From NCBI GenBank assembly GCA_023397905.1, contig JAEWSZ010000010.1, positions 1-27,086 on the forward strand: a DNA stretch of 27,086 nucleotides, read 5' to 3'. Position 1 is the stretch's first letter. Each line of letters opens with the position of its first letter. The notes beneath the pieces were generated by a model. That model worked only from the letters and a program-made list of their open reading frames with translations. It had not been told where the DNA came from and did no database searches. Source of the DNA: Bacillota bacterium (lineage in GTDB: Bacteria; Bacillota; Clostridia; Acetivibrionales; DSM-1351). The position numbers and the translations under genes are program-made. Of this stretch, positions 8,565 to 15,644 are shown piece after piece.

Positions 8565-9646
8565 CAAATTATATAGATGAATTCAGGGACAAGGCAGTAA
8601 TACAGAAAATTGTAGACTGCCTTAGTGCATATTCGGGCAGAAATATAAAAATAATGGAAGTTTGCGGAACTCACACCATGGCCATATCCAGGTACGGCCT
8701 CAGAACACTTCTGCCCAAAAACATCCAGCTGCTTTCGGGGCCGGGCTGTCCCGTATGTGTGACTCCCACTTCATATATAGACAGCGCGCTGGAACTTTCG
8801 GAAAAAAAGGATGTCATCATTACCACCTTCGGCGATATGATGAGAGTGCCGGGCAACAACGGCACCCTGCTGTATAAAAAGGCCCAGGGCTGCAATGTTC
8901 AAATGGTTTATTCGCCGCTTAATGCGCTGGAGCTGGCAAAAGAGAATCCGGACAGGGAGGTCGTGTTCCTGTCGGTGGGTTTTGAAACAACAACGCCTGT
9001 AATTGCTCTGTCTGTGGACAAGGCAAAAAGAGAGGGAATAAAAAATTATTCCGTGCTGACTGCAAATAAGACCATGCCCGAGGCTATAAAGGCCCTGGCT
9101 GGAGATCCGGAACTGCTGCTGGACGGATTTATTTATCCGGGACATGTTTCTGCCATAATTGGAACAGACTTTTATTCATATGTTGCGTATAATATGGAAA
9201 AGCCTGGTGTAGTTGCCGGTTTTGAACCTCTGGATATACTGTATGCGGTGGAAATATTGCTCAAAAATATTTCCGGGGGCAAATCTGTTTTGGAAAATGC
9301 ATATTCCAGAATTGTAAGCAAAGAGGGAAATACAAAAGCCCGGAAAAAAATGCTGGAGGTGTTTAAACCGGTGGATTCCGTATGGAGGGGTATCGGCATG
9401 ATTCCCGGCTCCGGTCTTGGACTGCAGGATTCCTACAGGGAATATGACGCCGAAAAAAAATTCGGCATTATCCCGAAAAACAGTCCCGAACCCAAAGGCT
9501 GCCTTTGCGGGGAGGTTTTAAAGGGAAAGAAGCGGCCCATGGACTGCAAGCTCTTTAAAACAAAGTGCACGCCCGAAAGTCCTGTGGGCGCCTGCATGGT
9601 TTCTTCCGAGGGGACCTGCGCGGCGTATTACAAATACGGGGATTAG
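8561..9646 (+). CDS. hypD: Hydrogenase maturation protein HypD (iron-sulfur scaffold)
   Basis: HypD is the [4Fe-4S] scaffold on which Fe(CN)2CO is assembled with HypC. The 361-residue protein shows the invariant EVCGTHT (Cys35), GPGCPVC (Cys63, Cys66) and GFETTTP motifs. A cysteine-rich C-terminal region has Cys314, Cys316, Cys329, Cys336, Cys345 and Cys353, which includes the cluster ligands. Its ATG overlaps the hypC stop by four bases. It is followed by hypE after 108 bp. Confidence 0.97.
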   Translation: MTNYIDEFRDKAVIQKIVDCLSAYSGRNIKIMEVCGTHTMAISRYGLRTLLPKNIQLLSGPGCPVCVTPTSYIDSALELSEKKDVIITTFGDMMRVPGNNGTLLYKKAQGCNVQMVYSPLNALELAKENPDREVVFLSVGFETTTPVIALSVDKAKREGIKNYSVLTANKTMPEAIKALAGDPELLLDGFIYPGHVSAIIGTDFYSYVAYNMEKPGVVAGFEPLDILYAVEILLKNISGGKSVLENAYSRIVSKEGNTKARKKMLEVFKPVDSVWRGIGMIPGSGLGLQDSYREYDAEKKFGIIPKNSPEPKGCLCGEVLKGKKRPMDCKLFKTKCTPESPVGACMVSSEGTCAAYYKYGD

Positions 9647-9666
9647 CAGTTTAACGGGTAACAGCC

Positions 9667-9685
9667 GGCGCCGGAATCCGGGGCC
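9667..9685 (+). other. GC-rich stem-loop between hypD and hypE
   Basis: The arms GGCGCCGG (9667-9674) and CCGGGGCC (9678-9685) pair at seven of eight positions around a three-base AAT loop and are followed by TTTGTAT. The left arm also lies in a perfect 10-bp palindrome, CCGGCGCCGG (9665-9674). The short, broken U-tract makes this at best a weak terminator or a processing site that could lower hypE relative to hypCD. Confidence 0.45.
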
Positions 9686-9754
9686 TTTGTATAAGGTTTG
9701 CATATATAAACGTAAATTTTGCGGCAACAGACCAAGGAGGAATTTTTACACTTT

Positions 9755-10765
9755 ATGGATAATATAATCACTCTGGCCCATGGAAGCGGCGGTTCCGCCA
9801 CCCTGGCGCTGATAGAAAATGTGTTTAAAAAGCATTTTAATAATGAAATCCTTTCTGCAGGGGATGATTCCGCCAGACTGGATATGGGAGACAGCAGAAA
9901 CCTTGTTTTTACCACGGACAGCTTTGTGGTGACACCTGTTTTTTTCAGCGGAGGGAATATAGGAAAGCTGGCGGTCTGCGGAACGGTAAATGATCTGGCC
10001 ACAAGCGGAGCGGTGCCGTTGTATCTGAGCTGCGGTTTTATTATAGAAGAAGGCTTTGGCATGGAGGAGCTTGAAAAAATTGTCGGGGCCATGAGCGCAA
10101 CCGCCGGCGAATGCGGTGTCAAGATAGTGACAGGAGATACAAAGGTGGTACAGAAGGGCGCCGTTGACAAAATCTTTATAAACACTTCGGGAATAGGCGC
10201 CGTTCCGGAAGGAATAAATATTTCAGGCAGAAATGCAAAGGCCGGCGACAAGATAATTGTCACAGGCACCATCGGTGACCATGGCAGCTGCATTTTGCTT
10301 GAAAGGGAAAAAATGGGCTTCCAGGCTGAAATCAAAAGTGACTGTGCGCCGCTGGCCGGACTGGTGCGGGATATGTTGAAAGCAACGCCGGATATACATG
10401 TTTTGAGGGATCCCACCAGAGGGGGCGTTGCTACCACCCTGAATGAGATAGCGGCCCAAAGCAATGTGACCATTCAGATAAATGAAGATAAAATTCCGGT
10501 AAAGCGGGAAGTCCAGGGAGTTTGCGAGCTTCTGGGCATGGACCCTCTGTACATGGCAAATGAGGGGAAGCTTCTGGTATTTGTGCCGGAGGACATGGCA
10601 GGCAGAGTTCTGGAGGCCGCCAGGAATAATAAATACGGTGCAGACGCCGAAATCATAGGCGAGGTCGTAAAAGAAGGCGAAGCGAAAGTAGTGCTCAAAG
10701 CTCTCAGCGGCGGTACCAGGATCGTTAAATTGCTTGCGGGAGACCAGCTGCCAAGGATATGTTGA
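9755..10765 (+). CDS. hypE: Hydrogenase expression/formation protein HypE (carbamoyl dehydratase)
   Basis: HypE receives the carbamoyl group from HypF on its C-terminal cysteine and dehydrates it with ATP to a thiocyanate, the cyanide donor for iron. The 336-residue protein begins with the family motif LAHGSGGSATLALI. It contains the PurM/AIRS-type ATP-binding blocks (AGDDSARLD, TTDSFVV, GTVNDLA and TRGGVATTLNEIA). It ends exactly in PRIC, so the acceptor cysteine is intact. The start is placed at ATG 9755 by homology; the best Shine-Dalgarno match, AAGGAGG (9734-9740), is 14 nt away, which is long. A TTG at 9719 would add residues lying upstream of that site. It closes the hypFCDE group. Confidence 0.96.
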   Translation: MDNIITLAHGSGGSATLALIENVFKKHFNNEILSAGDDSARLDMGDSRNLVFTTDSFVVTPVFFSGGNIGKLAVCGTVNDLATSGAVPLYLSCGFIIEEGFGMEELEKIVGAMSATAGECGVKIVTGDTKVVQKGAVDKIFINTSGIGAVPEGINISGRNAKAGDKIIVTGTIGDHGSCILLEREKMGFQAEIKSDCAPLAGLVRDMLKATPDIHVLRDPTRGGVATTLNEIAAQSNVTIQINEDKIPVKREVQGVCELLGMDPLYMANEGKLLVFVPEDMAGRVLEAARNNKYGADAEIIGEVVKEGEAKVVLKALSGGTRIVKLLAGDQLPRIC

Positions 10766-10852
10766 AGCAAATAACATGTAAGAAAACATATAAGTAGACA
10801 TATATAAGCAGGTATTGCTGCTATGTATTGCAGCTTGAAATTGTAAATTTAT

Positions 10853-10870
10853 CAGACCGTTTACGGTTTG
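10853..10870. promoter_or_regulatory. Dyad symmetry upstream of the ABC export operon
   Basis: CAGACCGT (10853-10860) and ACGGTTTG (10863-10870) form an inverted repeat matching at seven of eight positions around TT. It lies about 40 bp before the ATPase start, in the 143-bp gap after hypE. Compact DNA dyads of this kind are typical of repressor operators, but no regulator gene is adjacent and no confident -35/-10 pair was found here. Function is inferred only from symmetry and position. Confidence 0.35.
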
Positions 10871-10908
10871 GTTGATTATATACAGTAATTCGAAAGGAGG
10901 AGCCGGAT

Positions 10909-11640
10909 TTGATAATTTCAATGAAAAATTTAGGGAAAACCTACAGAAACGGTCAAATAGAAGTTGAAGCTCTTAAAAGTGCAAATATTAACATAGCAAA
11001 AGAAGAATTTGTTGCCATTATGGGACCGTCGGGCTCCGGTAAATCAACGCTGATGAATATAATCGGCTGCCTTGACAAAGCCACGTCGGGCGAATACTGG
11101 CTGGACGGAGTGAATATTTCTTCGCTGAACGAGGTTGAACTGGCTAAAATCAGAAATCTTAAAATCGGTTTTGTATTTCAATCCTTCAATCTTCTGCCGA
11201 GGATCACTGCTCTTCAAAATGTAGAACTGCCCATGATATATGCGGGCATTGGCAGTAAGGAAAGGCGGAAAAAAGCCACAAGCGCCCTTCAAAGAGTGGG
11301 ACTGGATAAAAGGATGCACCACAAGCCCAATGAAATGTCAGGAGGACAAAAGCAAAGGGTGGCAATAGCAAGAGCGCTGGTGAATTCTCCGTCCATAATC
11401 CTGGCGGATGAGCCCACCGGAAATCTGGACAGTACCTCTGGAGAGGAGATAATGACTGTTTTCCAGGATCTGAACAAAGAGGGCGTGACTATTGTCCTGG
11501 TAACGCATGAGCCCGACATTGCAGAACATACAAAGCGGGTTTTGAGGTTCAGGGACGGCTGTCTGGTATCGGATGAAACTGTGGAAAATCCAGTGGACGC
11601 CAGAGAAATGCTTAAGAAGTATGACCTGGCAGATGCCTGA
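10909..11640 (+). CDS. ABC transporter ATP-binding protein, MacB/LolD type
   Basis: This is a 243-residue ATPase of the FtsE/LolD/MacB branch that powers mechanotransmission-type exporters. Walker A GPSGSGKST is at residues 39-47, the Q-loop glutamine at 91, signature MSGGQKQR at 143-150 (Met replacing the usual Leu), Walker B ILADEP at 164-169 and the switch histidine at 200. The TTG at 10909 is taken as the start because AAAGGAGG (10893-10900) lies 8 nt upstream; the ATG at 10921 would be 20 nt away. It is the first gene of a set with a Yip1-type protein, a membrane-fusion protein and a MacB-like permease. Substrate is unknown; peptides, lipids or antibiotics are possible. Confidence 0.93.
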   Translation: MIISMKNLGKTYRNGQIEVEALKSANINIAKEEFVAIMGPSGSGKSTLMNIIGCLDKATSGEYWLDGVNISSLNEVELAKIRNLKIGFVFQSFNLLPRITALQNVELPMIYAGIGSKERRKKATSALQRVGLDKRMHHKPNEMSGGQKQRVAIARALVNSPSIILADEPTGNLDSTSGEEIMTVFQDLNKEGVTIVLVTHEPDIAEHTKRVLRFRDGCLVSDETVENPVDAREMLKKYDLADA

Positions 11641-11727
11641 CAAAGAAGTCAATTACTATGGGCTGAAAGCCAGCTTAAAAGCAATATCCGCCTGGAAGGC
11701 GAAGGCTTTCAACCGTAATTGACTTTG
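11641..11727. other. Folded element of about 87 nt (nested inverted repeats)
   Basis: The element starts immediately after the ATPase stop. GTCAATTAC (11648-11656) pairs perfectly with GTAATTGAC (11715-11723), and CAAA (11641-11644) with TTTG (11724-11727) past a three-base bulge. Inside, TGAAAGCC (11664-11671) pairs with GGCTTTCA (11704-11711). Within that is the hairpin CGCC/GGCG (11689-11692 with 11698-11701) and a weak GCT/AGC hairpin near 11673. This gives a closed multi-branched fold filling most of the gap before the Yip1 gene. It does not match any riboswitch consensus I recall and has no U-run, so it could be a structured leader, a processing element or a miniature mobile repeat. Confidence 0.5.
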
Positions 11728-11793
11728 GTAATGCAGTTTGATTTAAGTAAGGCGCAAGTTTGAATATTGCTATTAATAAGGGGGATATTGATT

Positions 11794-12525
11794 GTGGATG
11801 AAAACTTGAACGTTGTTTCGGAAAATAGTATTAAGCCCATGAATTTTATTCAGAGAATTACAGGGGTCATCTTTTCGCCGGGAAGGCTTATGCAGGATCT
11901 GGCCCAAAAACCCAGGATTCTTTTCGGACTGCTGCTGACACTTATAGCGCCGGCCGTTATGATCCTGGCCATCATGCCCATGTACAGAGAGTATTCCAGA
12001 GTCACTCTGGAAGCTACATATGCAAATATGAATATACAGATGTCGCCCGAACAATTGGAGCAGGCTGTGGATTTTGCAGCAATTATAGGTCCTATCAGCG
12101 GGGCGGCAGGTGCTGCAGCCATGTTGTTTTTAGGAGCCCTTATTTTATGGGGAATAGTTAAGATTTTCAAGGGGGAAGGCCGATACAAGCAGTTCCTGTC
12201 AATTACCGGCTATACCTCGGTAATATCAGCTTTAAGCGTTATCACGGCCATTATAAGCACACGGCTTACAGGAGCATTTAATGAAGTAAGCTATACCAGT
12301 CTGGCGGCGCTTTTGCCCGATATGAAGGGAAGCTTTATATACGGAGCCGCAAAGGCGCTGGATGTTTTCAGTATCTGGCAGTACATTGTGATTGCCATAG
12401 GTACGGCCGCTGTCAGCAAGCTTGACAAAAAGAAAGCGTATTTGATAGTGGGCTGTATTTTTGCCGTATTGCTTGTTTATTACGGCGTAATGGAAGTCAG
12501 AGCGGCAGGATTAATTAACCAGTAG
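11794..12525 (+). CDS. Yip1-family multi-pass membrane protein
   Basis: This 243-residue integral membrane protein has about five hydrophobic segments (roughly residues 42-64, 98-123, 138-156, 188-207 and 214-232). The entry ITGVIFSPGRLMQDLAQKPRI, just before the first segment, is characteristic of bacterial Yip1-domain proteins. The GTG at 11794 is preferred because AAGGGGG (11778-11784) lies 9 nt upstream; a TTG at 11788 is possible but too close. Its stop lies 11 bp before the membrane-fusion gene. Yip1-type proteins recur beside MacAB-like exporters in clostridia, so it is probably an accessory subunit, but its biochemical role is not known. Confidence 0.8.
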   Translation: MDENLNVVSENSIKPMNFIQRITGVIFSPGRLMQDLAQKPRILFGLLLTLIAPAVMILAIMPMYREYSRVTLEATYANMNIQMSPEQLEQAVDFAAIIGPISGAAGAAAMLFLGALILWGIVKIFKGEGRYKQFLSITGYTSVISALSVITAIISTRLTGAFNEVSYTSLAALLPDMKGSFIYGAAKALDVFSIWQYIVIAIGTAAVSKLDKKKAYLIVGCIFAVLLVYYGVMEVRAAGLINQ

Positions 12526-12536
12526 TGGAGGTCAAA

Positions 12537-13877
12537 ATGAAAAAGAAAATAGTTATTGGAATATGTGTTACCGTGCTGATTGTAACACTCATTGTGGCAG
12601 GAGTGATAAAAAATGCCGGAGCAGTGGGAAGCGGAGCGGTTTATTCCGTTCATGCCAGCGAGGTAAAAAAAGGCGACATCAGTTCGTATATTTCCGCCAA
12701 CGGGACTGTGGAAGAGGTGGAAAAGTCCGAGATATATGTGGATACTCCCTTAAAGGTCACAAAGCTGCTTGTCAGTCAAAATGACAGTGTGAAAAAGGGT
12801 CAGAAGCTTGTTGAATACGATCTGGACTCTTTGAACTTACAGCTGGATCAGGCTAAATTGCAGAAAAGGACCCAGGAGCTCAGCCTGCAGAAACTGAAGC
12901 TGATGGATTCCACCGTCAGCGTGGCCTCGGCCCAGAACTCTCTGAAGGTCGCCCAGAACAGCGTGGCTTCGGCTCAAAGGGACTACGATACGGCCCAGAA
13001 GAATTACAACGATTGCAAGGTGCTCTATGATATGGGAGACAAGTCGAAAAGCGAGCTGGACGCTGCGGAAAATACCTTTAAGAACGCCGAGACCGCACTG
13101 AACAACGCCAAGCTGAATCTGGAGTCTCAAAAGGACGCTGTCAATTCCGCGGCCAAATCAAACAATCAGGCTTCAAACTCAAAGCAAATAGATGTTGAGA
13201 CCCAGCAGGTTGCCATCGAAACCAGCGAGCTCAGTATAAAAGACCTTGAAACCAGGATAAAGAAGTATAATGAAGCCATGTACAGCACAATGGACGGAGT
13301 GGCTTCACAGATAAATGTCACCGAAGGCTCATTTACGCCAAGCGGACAGCCCGCCTTTATTGTGGTGAATCCAAACAAGCTGGAAGTAAAGCTGAATATC
13401 AACGAGTATAACGCAAAGCTTTTAAAGCCCGGACAGAAGGTGGATATCACGGGAGATTCCATTCCGGAGACCGAAAAAATAACAGGCAAGGTAAAAACCG
13501 TATCCCCTGTAGCCACTAAAAATGTCAACAATTCAGGCAGCCAGGAGACGGTCATAGAGGTAGTGGTAGAGATAGACAATATCACCGATTCCATAAAGCC
13601 GGGAATTTCCGTAAATTGCGACATTCAGACAGTAAATATCAGCAATGTGATTGCCATAGACCTTGATATGCTGGGACAGGATAAGGACGGAAACAAGACT
13701 GTTTTTGTCATAAGCGGCGACAAGAAGACCATGCACCAGAAAAAAGTTGAGATCGGAACTGCTTCGGATATGAAAGCCGAATTGAAAAGCGGTGATGTAA
13801 AAGAAGGCGATCTTCTGGTTTTAAACCCTCAGCCATCCTATAAAGACGGTGCAAGAGTTAAAATAGAAAAGGATTAA
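12537..13877 (+). CDS. Membrane-fusion / adaptor subunit of ABC exporter (HlyD/MacA-like)
   Basis: This 446-residue adaptor has one N-terminal membrane anchor (about residues 5-24). A split lipoyl/barrel-sandwich domain (about 70-98 and 247-275) is interrupted by a long Ala/Gln/Lys-rich coiled-coil hairpin (about 100-245), and a beta-barrel domain spans about 280-365. This is the architecture of HlyD/MacA/RND-type adaptors, which in Gram-positive bacteria act outside the membrane with a MacB-like permease. The ATG at 12537 has GGAGG at 12527-12531, 5 nt upstream, overlapping the end of the Yip1 gene. A coiled coil this long is more than a simple anchor needs and suggests that it spans part of the cell wall. 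Confidence 0.92.
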   Translation: MKKKIVIGICVTVLIVTLIVAGVIKNAGAVGSGAVYSVHASEVKKGDISSYISANGTVEEVEKSEIYVDTPLKVTKLLVSQNDSVKKGQKLVEYDLDSLNLQLDQAKLQKRTQELSLQKLKLMDSTVSVASAQNSLKVAQNSVASAQRDYDTAQKNYNDCKVLYDMGDKSKSELDAAENTFKNAETALNNAKLNLESQKDAVNSAAKSNNQASNSKQIDVETQQVAIETSELSIKDLETRIKKYNEAMYSTMDGVASQINVTEGSFTPSGQPAFIVVNPNKLEVKLNINEYNAKLLKPGQKVDITGDSIPETEKITGKVKTVSPVATKNVNNSGSQETVIEVVVEIDNITDSIKPGISVNCDIQTVNISNVIAIDLDMLGQDKDGNKTVFVISGDKKTMHQKKVEIGTASDMKAELKSGDVKEGDLLVLNPQPSYKDGARVKIEKD

Positions 13878-13887
13878 AAGTGGGGCT

Positions 13888-15102
13888 ATGAATATAATTG
13901 AGAGCTTTAAACAAGCGTTGTCAAGCCTTAAGGCCAATAAGCTGCGTTCCATTCTGACAATGTTGGGTATAGTAATGGGAGTATTTTCAGTTATTACTAT
14001 TGTAGCCATCGGAAACGCGACTCAAAGCTATGTTGACAGTGAATTTGCGAAAATAGGGGCCAATATTTTAATAGTTTCATATAAAGGGAGTATCAACTCC
14101 AATGATATTATGAAAAGCGACGATATGAAAAATATCAGCAGGAGTGTCCCCGAAATCAAAAATATCGCCAGCGACATAGGCAGAAACGGTACTTTAAGGC
14201 TTGCAGACAAGACGAGAAATGCCAGTATAAGCGGCATTTCCTCACAATACAAGGATATAATACCGGCGGAAATGGCCAAGGGCAGAATGATAAATGATAT
14301 AGACAACACCATGAGGTCCAATGTCGTTGTCATTGATGAAGAATTTGCCAGGGCCAATTACAGGAATGAAGATCCCATCGGCCAGAAGCTCAGAGTGGCG
14401 CTGAGCTCGGGAAGTACGCTTAATCTGACGGTAATAGGTGTGACAAAGGTTGAGGAATCCCCGTTCGGAGGAATGATTGACAATGAGAACAGGGCAGTAT
14501 CTCTGATCATGCCAATGACAACACTGCAGGCATATTATCCCGGCTCCGATCAGTTAAATTACATTTATGTGTCTGTTGAGGAAACTGATAAAGCCCAGCT
14601 GAAAAAAATTGCCGACAAGATTATCAGATCGCTTGAAACAAGGCATGGAAACGAGGACAAGTATTACATACAGTTCTTTTCAGATTTTCAGGACGGCTTG
14701 AATTCAGTGCTGGGAATAATATCCACCGTACTGCTGGTAATAGCGGTAATAACCCTCATAGTGGGTGGTATAGGAATTGTCAACATACTTCTGGTTTCGG
14801 TTACCGAGCGTATAAGGGAGATAGGCGTCAGAAAAGCGCTGGGAGCGCGGAAACGGGATATCATCATACAATTTATTACCGAATCCATAATCCTGACAGG
14901 CATAAGCGGGACCATAGGAATTATTATGGGCATACTGGCGGGCTTTGTAATATCCTCGGCAGTTAAAATACCGCCTGTAATAAATGTTTCGGTAATCGTC
15001 CTCTCATTCCTGGGGTCAATTGCACTGGGACTGCTGTTCGGGGTGTATCCGGCAAAGAGGGCTGCGGACCTGGATCCGATCGAATCCCTGAGATACGAAT
15101 AA
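13888..15102 (+). CDS. MacB/FtsX-family ABC transporter permease
   Basis: The 404-residue permease has the MacB layout. One membrane helix (about residues 22-43) is followed by a large extracytoplasmic MacB_PCD domain (about 45-270) and three C-terminal helices of the FtsX domain (about 273-303, 332-356 and 366-388). The cytoplasmic coupling motif ERIREIGVRKALGARKRDI lies after the second helix, and the protein ends in PAKRAADLDPIESLRYE, both hallmarks of the family. The start at ATG 13888 has a modest GGGG site 10 bp after the adaptor gene. It is the last gene of the operon. A repeat-containing hairpin lies downstream, but no classical terminator. Confidence 0.95.
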   Translation: MNIIESFKQALSSLKANKLRSILTMLGIVMGVFSVITIVAIGNATQSYVDSEFAKIGANILIVSYKGSINSNDIMKSDDMKNISRSVPEIKNIASDIGRNGTLRLADKTRNASISGISSQYKDIIPAEMAKGRMINDIDNTMRSNVVVIDEEFARANYRNEDPIGQKLRVALSSGSTLNLTVIGVTKVEESPFGGMIDNENRAVSLIMPMTTLQAYYPGSDQLNYIYVSVEETDKAQLKKIADKIIRSLETRHGNEDKYYIQFFSDFQDGLNSVLGIISTVLLVIAVITLIVGGIGIVNILLVSVTERIREIGVRKALGARKRDIIIQFITESIILTGISGTIGIIMGILAGFVISSAVKIPPVINVSVIVLSFLGSIALGLLFGVYPAKRAADLDPIESLRYE

Positions 15103-15134
15103 ATTTGATACATGCGAAAATCCTGTTGTGGCGG

Positions 15135-15178
15135 TATTCCGGCACTGGCTTATATTCCGGCACTGGCTTATATTCCGG
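15135..15178. repeat. 18-bp direct repeat, about 2.4 copies
   Basis: The unit TATTCCGGCACTGGCTTA occurs at 15135-15152 and again, identically, at 15153-15170, followed by a partial third copy TATTCCGG at 15171-15178. It lies in the non-coding space between the permease stop and the small minus-strand gene. Too few copies exist for it to be a CRISPR, and there are no spacers. Confidence 0.9.
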
Positions 15179-15206
15179 AGCGGAAATCCCGGAAATATAA
15201 GCCGTG
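15161..15206. other. Long stem-loop in the convergent intergenic region
   Basis: The arm CACTGGCTTATATTCCGG (15161-15178) pairs with CCGGAAATATAAGCCGTG (15189-15206) over 17 bp, with one bulged base on each side and a 10-base loop. It uses the last repeat copy as its left arm; the upstream copies could form alternative pairings. It lies between convergent genes (permease on +, small gene on -) and so may protect or terminate both transcripts, although neither side has a U-tract. Confidence 0.75.
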
Positions 15207-15271
15207 AGGTGGAAACCGGCAAACAGGAATTTTTACATGTATATGAATCCGTGGTTTTTGAACGGGATTTA

Positions 15272-15457
15272 TCAGCGCCACAGTCTCCTGCACATGCCCA
15301 GCATTTTTCCCGAGACCAGTCCCACCAGAAAGGTTCCGCCCAAAATGCCAAGGGCCGCCGATGAGGAGATTGAAAATTCGGCAGTGTCACTTTCATCGGT
15401 TGAAAGGGCGCTTTTTTTGAAAGTCCTCGCATATTTTCTGTTCCGTATATTATTCAT
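15272..15457 (-). CDS. Small glycine-rich membrane protein, 61 residues (unknown function)
   Basis: On the minus strand an ATG at 15457-15455 is preceded by a full AAGGAGG (complement of 15463-15469) with 5-nt spacing, the best Shine-Dalgarno context in this stretch, so translation is likely. The protein has a basic N-terminus (NRKYARTFKK), a polar Ser/Asp/Glu linker, one hydrophobic segment at about residues 33-50 (up to 56) and a basic end (CRRLWR). The segment has glycines at 37/41 and 46/50/54, a GxxxG and glycine-zipper spacing that often drives helix packing. I do not recognise the family. It is the only minus-strand gene I support in the window and stands alone. Competing + strand frames here lack comparable start signals. 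Confidence 0.6.
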   Translation of the reverse strand: MNNIRNRKYARTFKKSALSTDESDTAEFSISSSAALGILGGTFLVGLVSGKMLGMCRRLWR

Positions 15458-15518
15458 AACAGCCTCCTTGGACTAATTCTTAAAATAGATGTATCAAAGG
15501 ATAGTATTTGTGTTTATA

Positions 15519-15548
15519 TTGAATATATACGGTTTTTTTTATTATACT
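15519..15548 (+). promoter_or_regulatory. Candidate promoter upstream of the ymfF-ymfH genes
   Basis: TTGAAT (15519-15524) and TATACT (15543-15548) are separated by 18 bp within a very AT-rich stretch that includes a run of eight T. It is placed about 100 bp before the ymfF ATG and just behind the divergent small gene. The -35 matches only four of six positions, so support is modest. No comparable pair was found for the divergent minus-strand gene. Confidence 0.33.
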
Positions 15549-15644
15549 AATATTATCGGAAGATCGGAATAAACCCGTTTAAAGGTTTCAACGCCCGGGT
15601 GCTGGATTCTGATTTCCGAAGCCTGAATTCTAAAAGGAGGCCAT

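Noticed and set aside
15204..15476. Plus-strand frame opposite the small minus-strand gene
   Set aside because: It starts without a Shine-Dalgarno site inside a hairpin arm and has an amphipathic, unstructured look; the minus-strand frame has a far better start context.
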